Origin: JAJPHU01 sp035553375
Lineage (GTDB): Bacteria > Planctomycetota > Planctomycetia > Gemmatales > Gemmataceae
Assembly (NCBI GenBank): GCA_035553375.1
Contig: DATNCY010000015.1
Coordinates: forward strand, 41,000-104,999
Direction of reading: 5' to 3'
Length of the DNA stretch: 64,000 bases
Shown: one piece after another, positions 16,241 through 23,690 of the stretch
Numbering within the stretch: position 1 is the first letter of the stretch
How the letters are laid out: every line of letters begins with the position of its first letter
Translations under genes and position numbers: made by a program
The notes under the pieces: model-generated
The model's database searches: none
Seen by the model: the letters and a program-made list of their open reading frames with translations, nothing else
Told to the model about the DNA's origin: nothing

Positions 16241-16315
16241 TTGCTGCTCCTTCTTGCTCTTGGCTGCCCCATGATGCCAAAACCAAGGACAGGAGGGCAA
16301 AGCTGCCCTGTCCGA

Positions 16316-16609
16316 TCAGTCAGGGTAATAGTCCACCATTTTTGTCCGCTTCCGCCGCTTCACTGGCTTCGTCGTCGCTGTGACAGTCCGCCCCCGCTCG
16401 AAGTCATGCAGAGCCTCTGGCATGATGACCCAGCTGGGCCGGCCGCACCGGGCGTCACGGCGGTTGACCGCGCGGAGCTGGCCAGCGACGATCCAGCCAC
16501 GCACCTTGTCGGGTGAGACCCGATAGCGGCGGGCGATTTCGCGGACAGTCAGACCGGCGGTTGAATCCACTATCGCAGCTGCGCCGATGGCATTGAGGAG
16601 GCGTTTCAT
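16316..16609 (-). CDS. HTH DNA-binding protein
   Basis: This 97-residue protein starts MKRLLNAIGAAAIVDSTAGL and contains an HTH (TVREIARRYRVSPDKVRGWI) followed by a DNA-contact wing (GRPSWVIMPEALHDFERG) and a basic tail. It resembles excisionase/HTH_17 proteins. The ATG at 16609 overlaps the upstream stop as ATGA, so it is translated together with the gene at 16606-16812. Confidence 0.78.
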   Translation of the reverse strand: MKRLLNAIGAAAIVDSTAGLTVREIARRYRVSPDKVRGWIVAGQLRAVNRRDARCGRPSWVIMPEALHDFERGRTVTATTKPVKRRKRTKMVDYYPD

Positions 16610-16812
16610 TTCACGCCTCCGTTGCGCAGCCAGGAGAGTACGATTTCCCGCGACCACCGGCGGCGGCCGGGTGTGGGCAGAGGCTTCGGGAGCCTGTTCT
16701 TGTTGTCGCGGAGCCACTTGCGTGCGGTTACTGTGCTGACGCCCAACAGATTGGCTAGTCCAGTGATGCCGATAACGGCAGTGTCTGCCGGGGGTGGTAG
16801 GGTGGCTGGCAT
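16606..16812 (-). CDS. Excisionase-like HTH protein
   Basis: This 68-residue protein begins MPATLPPPADTAVIGITGLA and has the HTH GLANLLGVSTVTARKWLRDN followed by PKPLPTPGRRRWSREIVLSWL, the classic excisionase layout. The start at 16812 follows GGAG. The open frame continues to 17004 but the extra part is arginine/proline-rich noise through repeated sequence. It is the first gene downstream of the AT-rich promoter region at 17036-17063. Confidence 0.75.
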   Translation of the reverse strand: MPATLPPPADTAVIGITGLANLLGVSTVTARKWLRDNKNRLPKPLPTPGRRRWSREIVLSWLRNGGVK

Positions 16813-17035
16813 GAGGTGTACTCCAGGATGCGAATGAGAACATGCTCTCCGTCTGGAGAGGCTTGACATGTTGCCGCCCGGTCCTGGCGGTCTACGAGTG
16901 GATGCCATCCCTGACGGACTCGCCACATGCCGCCTGATCCTGGCGGGCTTTCCTGGAGTTCGCAGACCGTTGGTGATGGTCCGCTCTTGAGTTCGCCGTC
17001 CCATGCTAGACAGCTAATTTTGAGATGCTAATCGA

Positions 17036-17063
17036 AGTGTACAAAAATATACAAAAACAACAA
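17036..17063 (-). promoter_or_regulatory. Probable promoter of the leftward operon
   Basis: On the minus strand TTGTTG (17058-17063) and TACACT (17036-17041) are 16 bases apart, inside the most AT-rich stretch of the element. It points toward the tandem HTH genes and the replication gene. Confidence 0.5.
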
Positions 17064-17087
17064 GGTTATTTTTCGCTCGCGGTAAAA

Positions 17088-17128
17088 AGAAACAGAAAGG
17101 CCAGCGCTGCTATCTGGCAGCGCTGGCC
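17088..17128 (-). terminator. Intrinsic terminator of the integrase gene
   Basis: GGCCAGCGCTGC (17099-17110) and GCAGCGCTGGCC (17117-17128) form a perfect 12-bp stem with a 6-base loop. Read leftward it is followed by TTTCTGTTTCTTTTT. Confidence 0.82.
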
Positions 17129-17165
17129 TGCATAGGTTTCAGGCGGGATAGATGTGGTCTCTCGA

Positions 17166-18359
17166 TCAGATCGGTTCCGGTGTCGTCCTGGCGTCCGCCA
17201 GCGTGAACAGCCAGGCGCGAACATGTTCCGTCACCGCCTTGAGCCGTTCGTCGCTGATGCTCTCCCTGTACACCGAGGACATATGCGTTGACTCATGGCC
17301 CATGATGTGATCGACGGCCGGCTGGTCTTTCGCTTCGTCGGCGATCGTTCTGAACGAGTGCCGGAGCGCGTAGAATCCGAGTCTCTTTCGCCCATTGATA
17401 TCCAGCTTGCGGAGCAATTTGCCCATCTCCTGGCTAACCGGGTTCGTGCTGGTGTCCTTGCTCCAACCGAGACCATACTTGGTGATGAACACCAGGCCGG
17501 CGTCTTCCTCACTCTTGGGAGCCGGCCGCTTGGCCAGTGCCTCCCGGATCGCGGCCTCGGTCTCCGGCCACAAAGGGCAGCGCCGGCCAACGCCTGTCTT
17601 TGGTCGCGGGTAGTCGATCCAGCCCGTCTCCAGGTCGAGGGCCGACAAGGGCAAATTGCCACAATCCGAGTTGCCGAAACCGCAGTTGATGCCGAGCAGG
17701 ATCATGGCTCTCATCGTGGGGCCGGCCTCGGTGAGCAATTGCCGAACTTCTTCCGCCGTGAACAGCTTTTGCCCTTGCTCGGCGCGGTGGATGCGCATGA
17801 CCTTCTTGGCCGGCCGCTGGAAGCCGGGACCGAAACGTAAGGGGCGGTCGATCATCTCGGCATCGTAGGCATACTTGAACACGGAGCGGACATACTGGAT
17901 GATCTTCGCCAGTCGGTGCGCTCCCCACTTCGCGGCCATGTGCTTGCGCAGAGCGGCGAAGTCATCCGGGCGAAGGTCATCCACGAGCCGAGACTTGCCC
18001 AGCCGGGTGATGAGCAAGTCCGTCGTGGCCTTGTATTCCGTCCAGGTTCGCGGCGACAATTCGCCGGCATCGAGCAGCGCTTGCTTGTGATTCAAGAATG
18101 CGTTGGCCACGTCCTTGACCGTCATGGCATCGGCATCGGGGCGCGGCGTCCGTCCAGCGTGCAAGTCTTCCTTCTGCTTCATGTAGGAGTCAAGGGCGGC
18201 GTCGGGATCGTCCCACTTGCCGAAGTAGTGGAGCTTGCCCCGGATCTTCTTGGCCCAGACGCCGGCGGCGTGCGGAAACAAGGGGAAGTCGGGATAGGGC
18301 TTGTTGGGCTTGGCGGACTTGCCAGAGCGAACCGGAGAGGTAGAATCAGTGTCAGACAT
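17166..18359 (-). CDS. Tyrosine recombinase / integrase of the element
   Basis: This 397-residue protein has an N-terminal arm-like segment, a SAM-like core-binding domain (about 80-165) and a catalytic domain to the C-terminus. Arg-333 (ALRHSF), His-355 (IMGHES) and Tyr-364 (SVYRE) are visible. The first catalytic Arg position reads NCGFGNSDCGNLP, where most families have G-x-R; this is a variant I associate with planctomycete integrases. It lies 158 bases from the right att site and points away from it. The start at 18359 follows AGGAG. It presumably catalyses integration into, and excision from, tRNA-Met. Confidence 0.92.
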   Translation of the reverse strand: MSDTDSTSPVRSGKSAKPNKPYPDFPLFPHAAGVWAKKIRGKLHYFGKWDDPDAALDSYMKQKEDLHAGRTPRPDADAMTVKDVANAFLNHKQALLDAGELSPRTWTEYKATTDLLITRLGKSRLVDDLRPDDFAALRKHMAAKWGAHRLAKIIQYVRSVFKYAYDAEMIDRPLRFGPGFQRPAKKVMRIHRAEQGQKLFTAEEVRQLLTEAGPTMRAMILLGINCGFGNSDCGNLPLSALDLETGWIDYPRPKTGVGRRCPLWPETEAAIREALAKRPAPKSEEDAGLVFITKYGLGWSKDTSTNPVSQEMGKLLRKLDINGRKRLGFYALRHSFRTIADEAKDQPAVDHIMGHESTHMSSVYRESISDERLKAVTEHVRAWLFTLADARTTPEPI

Positions 18360-18440
18360 GGCAACACTCCTGAAAAGCAAGTTGCTGTGTTTTTGGCCGG
18401 TGCGTGTACAAGACGCCCGGCCACTGTTTTTCTAGTATAT

Positions 18441-18460
18441 GGGTGTAACAGCGGGTGTAA
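18441..18460. promoter_or_regulatory. Putative integrase arm-type sites, right end
   Basis: GGGTGTAA occurs at 18441-18448 and 18453-18460. The context CAGCGGGTGTA matches the left end at 3588-3598. Confidence 0.45.
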
Positions 18461-18517
18461 AGGTGAGTAGGTAAGAGGGAAGGAAAGAGCCGTAAGCCCT
18501 TGCGATTGCAGTCTTTC

Positions 18518-18555
18518 GGCGGCGTAGCTCAGAGGTTAGAGCAGCGGCTTCATAA
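18518..18555 (+). repeat. attR-like site: 5' half of the rebuilt tRNA-Met
   Basis: Identical 38 bases to 3468-3505. Here the sequence continues into the 3' half of the tRNA, so the element supplied the 5' half and the chromosome the 3' half. Confidence 0.88.
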
Positions 18556-18590
18556 GCCGCGTGTCGCTGGTTCGATCCCAGCCGCCGCTA
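18518..18590 (+). tRNA. tRNA-Met (anticodon CAT), elongator type
   Basis: The cloverleaf can be drawn by eye: acceptor GGCGGCG with CGCCGCT (one G-U), D arm GCTC/GAGC, anticodon stem GCGGC/GCCGC with loop TTCATAA, variable loop GTGTC, T arm GCTGG/CCAGC with loop TTCGATC, discriminator A. CCA is not encoded. The stem lacks the three GC pairs of initiators, so elongator Met is favoured; tRNA-Ile2, which also reads CAT before lysidine modification, cannot be excluded. It is the integration site of the element, and its upstream sequence is now element DNA. Confidence 0.92.
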
Positions 18591-18597
18591 CTACAAA

Positions 18598-18640
18598 AAC
18601 CCCCGTGAATCCTAGACTGAGGACCACGGGGGTTTTCTTC
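18598..18640 (+). terminator. Terminator downstream of tRNA-Met
   Basis: AACCCCCGTG (18598-18607) pairs with CACGGGGGTT (18625-18634) and is followed by TTTTCTTC. Confidence 0.8.
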
Positions 18641-18813
18641 ATTCATACATAAACAGCCCGGCTCGAAAAAAACCGTTGCTTTCCCAGCCGGGTCGGGCGA
18701 CAATAGCTGTGCTGCCGATTTTAAGCGAGCGGCACCGTCCTCCCCGGACGGATGACCACACCGCTCGCTTCTCCTGCCTTAACGGTCCTGCCTTACTAGG
18801 GGGGTATGTTCCA

Positions 18814-21351
18814 ATGACTCACACACGCTGGCCTGTCCTGCTAGCCCTCGCGGCTCTCACCTATGCAGGCGGCTCCCTCCTCGCCGGCGATCTCTACTCC
18901 GGCAAGGAACCAGCCAAACTCGAGAGCGGGCTTCTGCCCAAAGCGTCGGAAATCAAAAACTTTACCGTGCATCCCACGAAAATCGCCCTGAAAGGCATTG
19001 ATGATGCCCAGCAAGTGATCCTCACCGCCGAACTGCTCAACGGACGTTCGCAGGATCTGACCGGCGAAGTCAAATACGAGGTCGCCGACAAAAAGATCGC
19101 CCGCGTCACCAGCACCGGCCGGGTTATCCCTCTCGCCAACGGAGCGACCGAGATTACGGCGTCCTACGGCGATAGGACGGTCAAGGTGGCGGTCGCGGCT
19201 GAGAGCTGCGATGTCAATTTACCGATCAATTTTCCCAATCAGATCGTGCCGATCTTCACCAAACTCGGCTGCAACTCCGGCGGTTGCCACGGCAAGGCGA
19301 GCGGCCAGAATGGGTTCAAAATCTCCCTGCTCGGCTTCGAGCCGGAGGTCGATTACAATGCGCTGGTCAAAGAGGCGCGCGGTCGGCGTGTATTCCCGGC
19401 CGCTCCCGACAGCAGCTTGCTTTTGCTCAAGTCGTCCGGCGGCATGGCCCACGGCGGCGGCAAGCGCATGGAAGTCGGTTCCGATGAATATCGCCTCATT
19501 CGTCGCTGGGTCGCGGCCGGCATGCCTTATGGCGAGAAGAGCGATCCCGTTGTCACGCGCATCTCGGTGTGGCCCGAACATCGCGTTATGACGCGGAACA
19601 ATCATCAGCAGTTCGCCGTCTACGCGCATTACAGCGATGATACGGTCGAGGACATCACCCGCCGCGCCCAATACGAAAGCAACGATCAGGAGATCGCCAT
19701 CGTCGATGCGGCTGGCCTGGTCCACACTCTCGGCATGAGCGGCGAGGCAGCCGTCATGATCCGCTATCAAGAACACGTCAACGCCTTCCGGGCGACGGTG
19801 CCGTTGGGCGTCAAGATCCCGGAATATAACTTCCCGGTGCAGACGCTGGTCGATCAGCACACGCACAAGAAATGGCAGAACCTCGGTCTGGTACCGGCAG
19901 AACTATGTACCGATGAGCAGTTCCTCCGTCGTGTGTCTCTCGATCTGACGGCGACGCTGCCGACGCCTGCCCAGGTACTCGCTTTCGTATCCGATACCGA
20001 CCCGAAGAAACGCGACAAACTGGTCGATCGACTGCTGGAGTCGGACGAATACAGCTACTACTTCGCCAACAAATGGGCGGACATCCTGCGTGTCAAGCGG
20101 CGTAACCAGCCCAACCGGGCCAGCGGCACGTTCGCCTTCCACGATTGGATTCGCAACAGCATCGCCCGCGACAAACCCTACAACGAGTTCGCCCGCGGCA
20201 TCCTCGGCGCCAGCGGCGATGAAGTGTCCAATCCGCCGACCGTTTGGTACAAGGAGCTACAGAATCCCGAGCAGTTCGTGGATGACACCGCCCAGGTGTT
20301 CCTCGGTCTGCGCTTGGCCTGCGCTCAGTGCCATCACCATCCCTATGAGAAGTGGAGCCAGGACGATTACTGGGGTATCGCCGCCTTCTTTGGCCGCGTC
20401 GCACGCCGAAATGTGCAGGTGCCCGGCGAGGTCAACAACCAACAGGGCGGCCGTCAGGTCATCTACACGCGCTCGCGCGGCAACGTGACCAACAAACGCA
20501 CCGGCCAGGCGGCGATCATGAAGCCGCTCGACGGCAAGCCGATGGAAGTTGGTCCCTACGACGATCCGCGCCAGAAGTTGGTGGACTGGATGGTTGCCCC
20601 GGGGAACCCGTTCTTCGCTCGCGCCGTGGCCAACCGCTACTGGGCGCACTTCTTCGGCCGCGGCATCATCGATCCGCTCGACGACATGCGCGTCACCAAT
20701 CCGCCGAGCAATCCCGAACTGCTCGACGCCCTGGCGAAAGATCTGGTCGATTCCAAGTACAGTCTCAAGCAGCTGATTCGCACCATCTGCAAGAGTCGCA
20801 CCTACCAGTTGAGCGCGACGCCTAACGAGTTCAACAAGCACGACAAGCAGAACTATGCCCGCTATTATCCGCGGCGCATGAGTGCGGAAGTGCTGTTTGA
20901 CGCCGTCAATCTGGTGACCGACAGCCCGACGCCGTTCGGCGGTCTGCCGCAAGATCAGCACGCGCCCAAGAGGGCGATCATGCTGCCGGACGAATCGTTC
21001 GCGTCGTATTTCCTCGACGTGTTCGGCCGGCCGCAACGCATCAGCGCTTGTGAGTGCGAGCGGGTCAGCGAGGCCAACCTGGCGCAGGCGCTGCACCTGC
21101 TGAACTCCGACGAGATTCAGAACAAGCTGGCGCGGGCGGGCGGACGGGCCGACACGTTGGCCAAGGACAAGCGACCGGACGCCGAGAAGGTCGAGGAGTT
21201 GTTCCTGTGGGCCTTCGCACGCAAGCCCACCGAGGAACAGCGTAACACGGCGCTGGCGCAGATTGCCAAGCACGCCACGAACAAAAAGGGCGCTTACGAG
21301 GACATCCTCTGGGCGCTGCTCAACACCAAGGAGTTCATCTTCAACCGTTGA
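18814..21351 (+). CDS. Planctomycete DUF1549/DUF1553 protein with Ig-like domain
   Basis: This is an 845-residue secreted protein. The signal peptide is MTHTRWPVLLALAALTYAGG. A bacterial Ig-like (Big_2) domain lies at about 45-125 (GATEITASYGDRTVKVAVAA), then a planctomycete cytochrome-c-like segment with CNSGGCHG near residue 155, then DUF1549 (about 365-575) and DUF1553 (about 610-830, ending LLNTKEFIFNR). These families are abundant in planctomycetes, often beside DUF1501 genes. The biochemical role is unknown; a periplasmic role in polysaccharide use is often proposed. The start at 18814 follows TAGGGGGG. No DUF1501 partner follows here. Confidence 0.92.
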   Translation: MTHTRWPVLLALAALTYAGGSLLAGDLYSGKEPAKLESGLLPKASEIKNFTVHPTKIALKGIDDAQQVILTAELLNGRSQDLTGEVKYEVADKKIARVTSTGRVIPLANGATEITASYGDRTVKVAVAAESCDVNLPINFPNQIVPIFTKLGCNSGGCHGKASGQNGFKISLLGFEPEVDYNALVKEARGRRVFPAAPDSSLLLLKSSGGMAHGGGKRMEVGSDEYRLIRRWVAAGMPYGEKSDPVVTRISVWPEHRVMTRNNHQQFAVYAHYSDDTVEDITRRAQYESNDQEIAIVDAAGLVHTLGMSGEAAVMIRYQEHVNAFRATVPLGVKIPEYNFPVQTLVDQHTHKKWQNLGLVPAELCTDEQFLRRVSLDLTATLPTPAQVLAFVSDTDPKKRDKLVDRLLESDEYSYYFANKWADILRVKRRNQPNRASGTFAFHDWIRNSIARDKPYNEFARGILGASGDEVSNPPTVWYKELQNPEQFVDDTAQVFLGLRLACAQCHHHPYEKWSQDDYWGIAAFFGRVARRNVQVPGEVNNQQGGRQVIYTRSRGNVTNKRTGQAAIMKPLDGKPMEVGPYDDPRQKLVDWMVAPGNPFFARAVANRYWAHFFGRGIIDPLDDMRVTNPPSNPELLDALAKDLVDSKYSLKQLIRTICKSRTYQLSATPNEFNKHDKQNYARYYPRRMSAEVLFDAVNLVTDSPTPFGGLPQDQHAPKRAIMLPDESFASYFLDVFGRPQRISACECERVSEANLAQALHLLNSDEIQNKLARAGGRADTLAKDKRPDAEKVEELFLWAFARKPTEEQRNTALAQIAKHATNKKGAYEDILWALLNTKEFIFNR

Positions 21352-21359
21352 TGTTCTCA

Positions 21360-21406
21360 CCAGCCCGCAGCGCCGGCAAGGTTCCCTTGCTGGCGCTGGG
21401 GGCTGG
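21360..21406. repeat. REP-like palindrome, family CCAGCCCG, copy 1
   Basis: The 5' arm CCAGCCCGCAGCGCCGGCAA pairs with the 3' arm TTGCTGGCGCTGGGGGCTGG with few mismatches. It lies 9 bases after the stop of the DUF1549 gene. Related copies are at 38446, 45369 and 56522. Confidence 0.8.
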
Positions 21407-21625
21407 TAATTGTTCCGCTGGTAGACCGTAAGCGACTCACTTTTTCCCCCATCGTTACAGCTTCCCATTCGACGCGCACGGAGTGATCGAATCCACTTCC
21501 GGCGGGCGCATCCGCGCGCTTCGCGCGGCTAAACTAATGTTGCATCCTCGGCGAATCAGGCTGTCCGGGCGGATACGCCCGCGATCGAGCCCCGCCCCGG
21601 CTCCGGGCAACGTGTGGAACATAAC

Positions 21626-21705
21626 AATGCAGAATGCAGAATGCAGAATGCAGAATGGAAGACAAGGTGGTTTTCACTCTGCATTCTGCATTCTGCATTC
21701 TGTAT
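21626..21705. repeat. Inverted heptamer repeat (GCAGAAT), copy 1
   Basis: Four tandem copies of GCAGAAT at 21629-21656 are followed, after a 17-base loop, by the inverted series of ATTCTGC. The arms are about 32 bases with two mismatches. Copies at 38188 and 41307 have the same words. Confidence 0.88.
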
Positions 21706-21791
21706 TGAGTTCGTATTGGCTGACACCCTTCCTCTCTCTCTGGCTCTTCTTTCCGTTCTTCCCGTGTAAATACGATGCGCCGCTGGCGCCA

Positions 21792-23054
21792 ATGTCCCAC
21801 GCCATCGGCGAAAGCGCCGCCACGCCTGACACCAGTTCCCTCGTCGCGACGACGGACTCAGTGCCCCAGCGTTCGGAGTTATTGGAACGCCTGGGCGTGT
21901 CCGCCTGGCACGCGCACGGCTGGCGTGGACGCGGCCTCAAGGTAGCCGTACTTGATTCGGGATTCAGCGGCTATCAAACGCATCTAGGCAAGGCGCTCCC
22001 CCGAAACGTCAAAGTCCGCTCTTTCCGTTTCGACGGCAATTTCCAGGCGAAGAACAGCCAGCACGGTATCCTGTGCGCCGAAGTGATCCACGCCCTGGCT
22101 CCCGAGGCGGAGTTGCTGTTGGCCAACTGGGAGCCGGAGCGTCCCGATCAATTTCTCGCGGCCGTTCGCTGGGCGCGTCAGGAGGGGGCGCGGATCATCT
22201 CCTGCTCGATCATTATGCCGACCTGGAGCGATTGCGAAGGCCACGGTCGAGTTCACGAGGAACTGGCTCATCTGCTCGGCACGGGCGAGCCGGCTGGCGA
22301 CGCCCTGTTCGTCGCCAGCGCCGGCAACACCGCTCAGCGTCATTGGAGCGGCACGTTTCGAGATGGCGGCGATGGCTATCACGTCTGGAAGCGCGCCGGC
22401 AGCGCCGCGCAAACGGAGAATGCGATCAAGCCGTGGGGCAGCGAGCGTGTGTCCGTGGAGCTATGCTGTCCGGTCAGCGCCGGCTATGAAGTGATTGTGA
22501 CGGATGCGACGGCGGCGCGGACAATCGGCCGCACACGCTCGGCGGACGTGCGCGGCATCGGCAACGCGGTGGTGGCGTTCGCGCCGGAGTCCGGCCACGA
22601 TTACCGCGTGCGTGTCCGGCAGATTCGCAAGGCGCGGGGCGGCTTCCATCTCGTCGTTCTGGGCGGCGGCTTGCACCATGTCAGCAGTTCAGGGAGTATT
22701 CCCTTTCCCGGCGATGGTTCCGAAGTTCTTGCGGTGGGCGCGGTGGATCAGGCGGGACGTCGGCTAAGCTACAGTTCGTGCGGAACGAAGCATGACGGCA
22801 CGAAACCCGATTTTGTGGCGACGGTTCCATTTCCGAGTAGTTGGCGGAGCAAGCCCTTCTCCGGCACTTCCGCCGCCGCCCCGCAGGCCGCTGCCCTATC
22901 CGCCCTGGTGTGGTCGCGTCATCCCGACTGGAGCGCTCAGCGAATCCGCGACACACTCCAAAACGCCGCGCGTCCTTGCTCGTCGGGCAGCCCCGCCTGG
23001 GCGACCGGCCACGGCTTGATTCATCTTCCCAATCGCTCGGCCTTGATGCCGTGA
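21792..23054 (+). CDS. Subtilisin-like serine protease (S8 family)
   Basis: With the start at 21792 this is a 420-residue protein with the complete S8 triad: Asp-55 (VAVLDSG), His-91 (QHGILCAE) and Ser-360 (SGTSAAAPQ). The region between includes FVASAGN, the oxyanion-hole asparagine motif. A non-catalytic insert (about 185-270) is shared with the paralogue at 23691-26282. The true start is uncertain: the frame stays open to 21483 through the heptamer repeat, and a TTG at 21705 would add a hydrophobic segment like a signal sequence. Location (cytoplasm or periplasm) therefore remains open. Confidence 0.85.
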   Translation: MSHAIGESAATPDTSSLVATTDSVPQRSELLERLGVSAWHAHGWRGRGLKVAVLDSGFSGYQTHLGKALPRNVKVRSFRFDGNFQAKNSQHGILCAEVIHALAPEAELLLANWEPERPDQFLAAVRWARQEGARIISCSIIMPTWSDCEGHGRVHEELAHLLGTGEPAGDALFVASAGNTAQRHWSGTFRDGGDGYHVWKRAGSAAQTENAIKPWGSERVSVELCCPVSAGYEVIVTDATAARTIGRTRSADVRGIGNAVVAFAPESGHDYRVRVRQIRKARGGFHLVVLGGGLHHVSSSGSIPFPGDGSEVLAVGAVDQAGRRLSYSSCGTKHDGTKPDFVATVPFPSSWRSKPFSGTSAAAPQAAALSALVWSRHPDWSAQRIRDTLQNAARPCSSGSPAWATGHGLIHLPNRSALMP

Positions 23055-23090
23055 TCTCTGGCGAGGGCGGCTTGCCGCCGCTCTCGAATG

Positions 23091-23120
23091 CTTCCCCACA
23101 GCTTCCCCACAGCTTCCCCA
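23091..23120 (+). repeat. 11-bp tandem repeat
   Basis: CTTCCCCACAG is repeated 2.7 times in the spacer downstream of the protease gene. Confidence 0.7.
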
Positions 23121-23310
23121 GACCGCCCCTAGACAGGTAGTTCATCTTCGGCCATCCTGACACGGATGGACCAGGACCGCGTCGATGTACGCTGCTTCCA
23201 AGGGATCGCCGGCCTGACTCTTCCTCATGATCGCGGCCGTCGGTCCACTGATGGTACCCCAGAGTCAGGGGCCGGCGGCGCGGTCTCCATCACGCCTAGA
23301 GAGTTTGCCA

Positions 23311-23493
23311 ATGACCGAACAGGAAGTTGTCGCTCTGCTGTCAAACTTGGGCAAGCGGCTCAACACGCTTGCCGATCAGGCTTGCGAGACGCGAGAGCAG
23401 GCGCACCACGTTCTTCAGCGCATCACTCTTCTTCGCGAGGAGGTGAACCAATGGAAACACCGGCTGATTGAAGAGGCGAAGGCGAACAGGTGA
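23311..23493 (+). CDS. Small coiled-coil protein
   Basis: This 60-residue, highly helical and charged peptide begins MTEQEVVALLSNLGKRLNTL and ends WKHRLIEEAKANR. The ATG at 23311 follows AGAGAG. Composition is protein-like (amphipathic heptads throughout), but there is no recognised family and no neighbour it clearly belongs with. Confidence 0.45.
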   Translation: MTEQEVVALLSNLGKRLNTLADQACETREQAHHVLQRITLLREEVNQWKHRLIEEAKANR

Positions 23494-23583
23494 ACACTCC
23501 GCGGCGTCCGGTCCTATTTTGATGGGTCGATCGGGTGGGACTGGCGTCGTGGTGTTTTTTTCGTCTCTCACTTCGGTTAGCTA

Positions 23584-23629
23584 CTACGCGCAGCAGAGCG
23601 CGAACCGGCTCACGCTCTGCTGCGCGTAG
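23584..23629. repeat. Perfect 17-bp palindrome
   Basis: CTACGCGCAGCAGAGCG (23584-23600) pairs exactly with 23613-23629 with a 12-base loop. It lies between the convergent genes ending at 23493 and 23691, where it could work as a terminator despite having no T-run. Confidence 0.75.
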
Positions 23630-23690
23630 CGGCTGCACGAGAAGTTATTCTTGGACAAATTCTAACCATCCAAAATGCCGTGCCAGCGTC

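Larger units (their letters stand above)
16813..17165. other. Regulatory gap between the integrase and the leftward operon
   Basis: No gene is supported here. An imperfect direct repeat centred on GGTCCTGGCGG / GATCCTGGCGG occurs at about 16866-16890 and 16924-16948. The AT-rich block 17022-17075 contains tandem ACAAAAATAT/ACAAAAAC words and the leftward promoter. The integrase terminator occupies 17088-17128. Confidence 0.6.
3468..18555. mobile_element. Integrative element (about 15 kb) inserted in tRNA-Met
   Basis: The segment is bounded by 38-bp direct repeats of the tRNA-Met 5' half (3468-3505 and 18518-18555). It carries a tyrosine recombinase next to the right end, three excisionase-like HTH proteins, a PrimPol-DUF3987 replication protein, an XRE-type repressor with operators, many small phage-like genes and a tape-measure-like gene. 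Repeated GGGTGTA words lie just inside both ends and could be integrase arm sites. No portal, capsid, tail-fibre or large terminase gene is recognisable, so it is better called a prophage remnant, satellite or integrative mobilisable element than a complete prophage. Chromosomal genes flank it on both sides. Confidence 0.88.

Noticed and set aside
3468..18555. Complete prophage
   Set aside because: No capsid, portal, large terminase or lysis genes can be identified; only a tape-measure-like gene suggests virion functions.
20257..21468. 403-codon open frame on the - strand
   Set aside because: Antisense to the DUF1553 region of the well-supported gene at 18814; no ribosome-binding site and no recognised domain.
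21483..21791. N-terminal extension of the subtilase
   Set aside because: The frame passes through a heptamer inverted repeat and low-complexity sequence with no ribosome-binding site; kept only as a start-site uncertainty.
23166..23471. 101-codon frame overlapping the small coiled-coil gene
   Set aside because: Out of frame with the better-supported 60-residue protein and of Arg/Ser-rich shadow composition.
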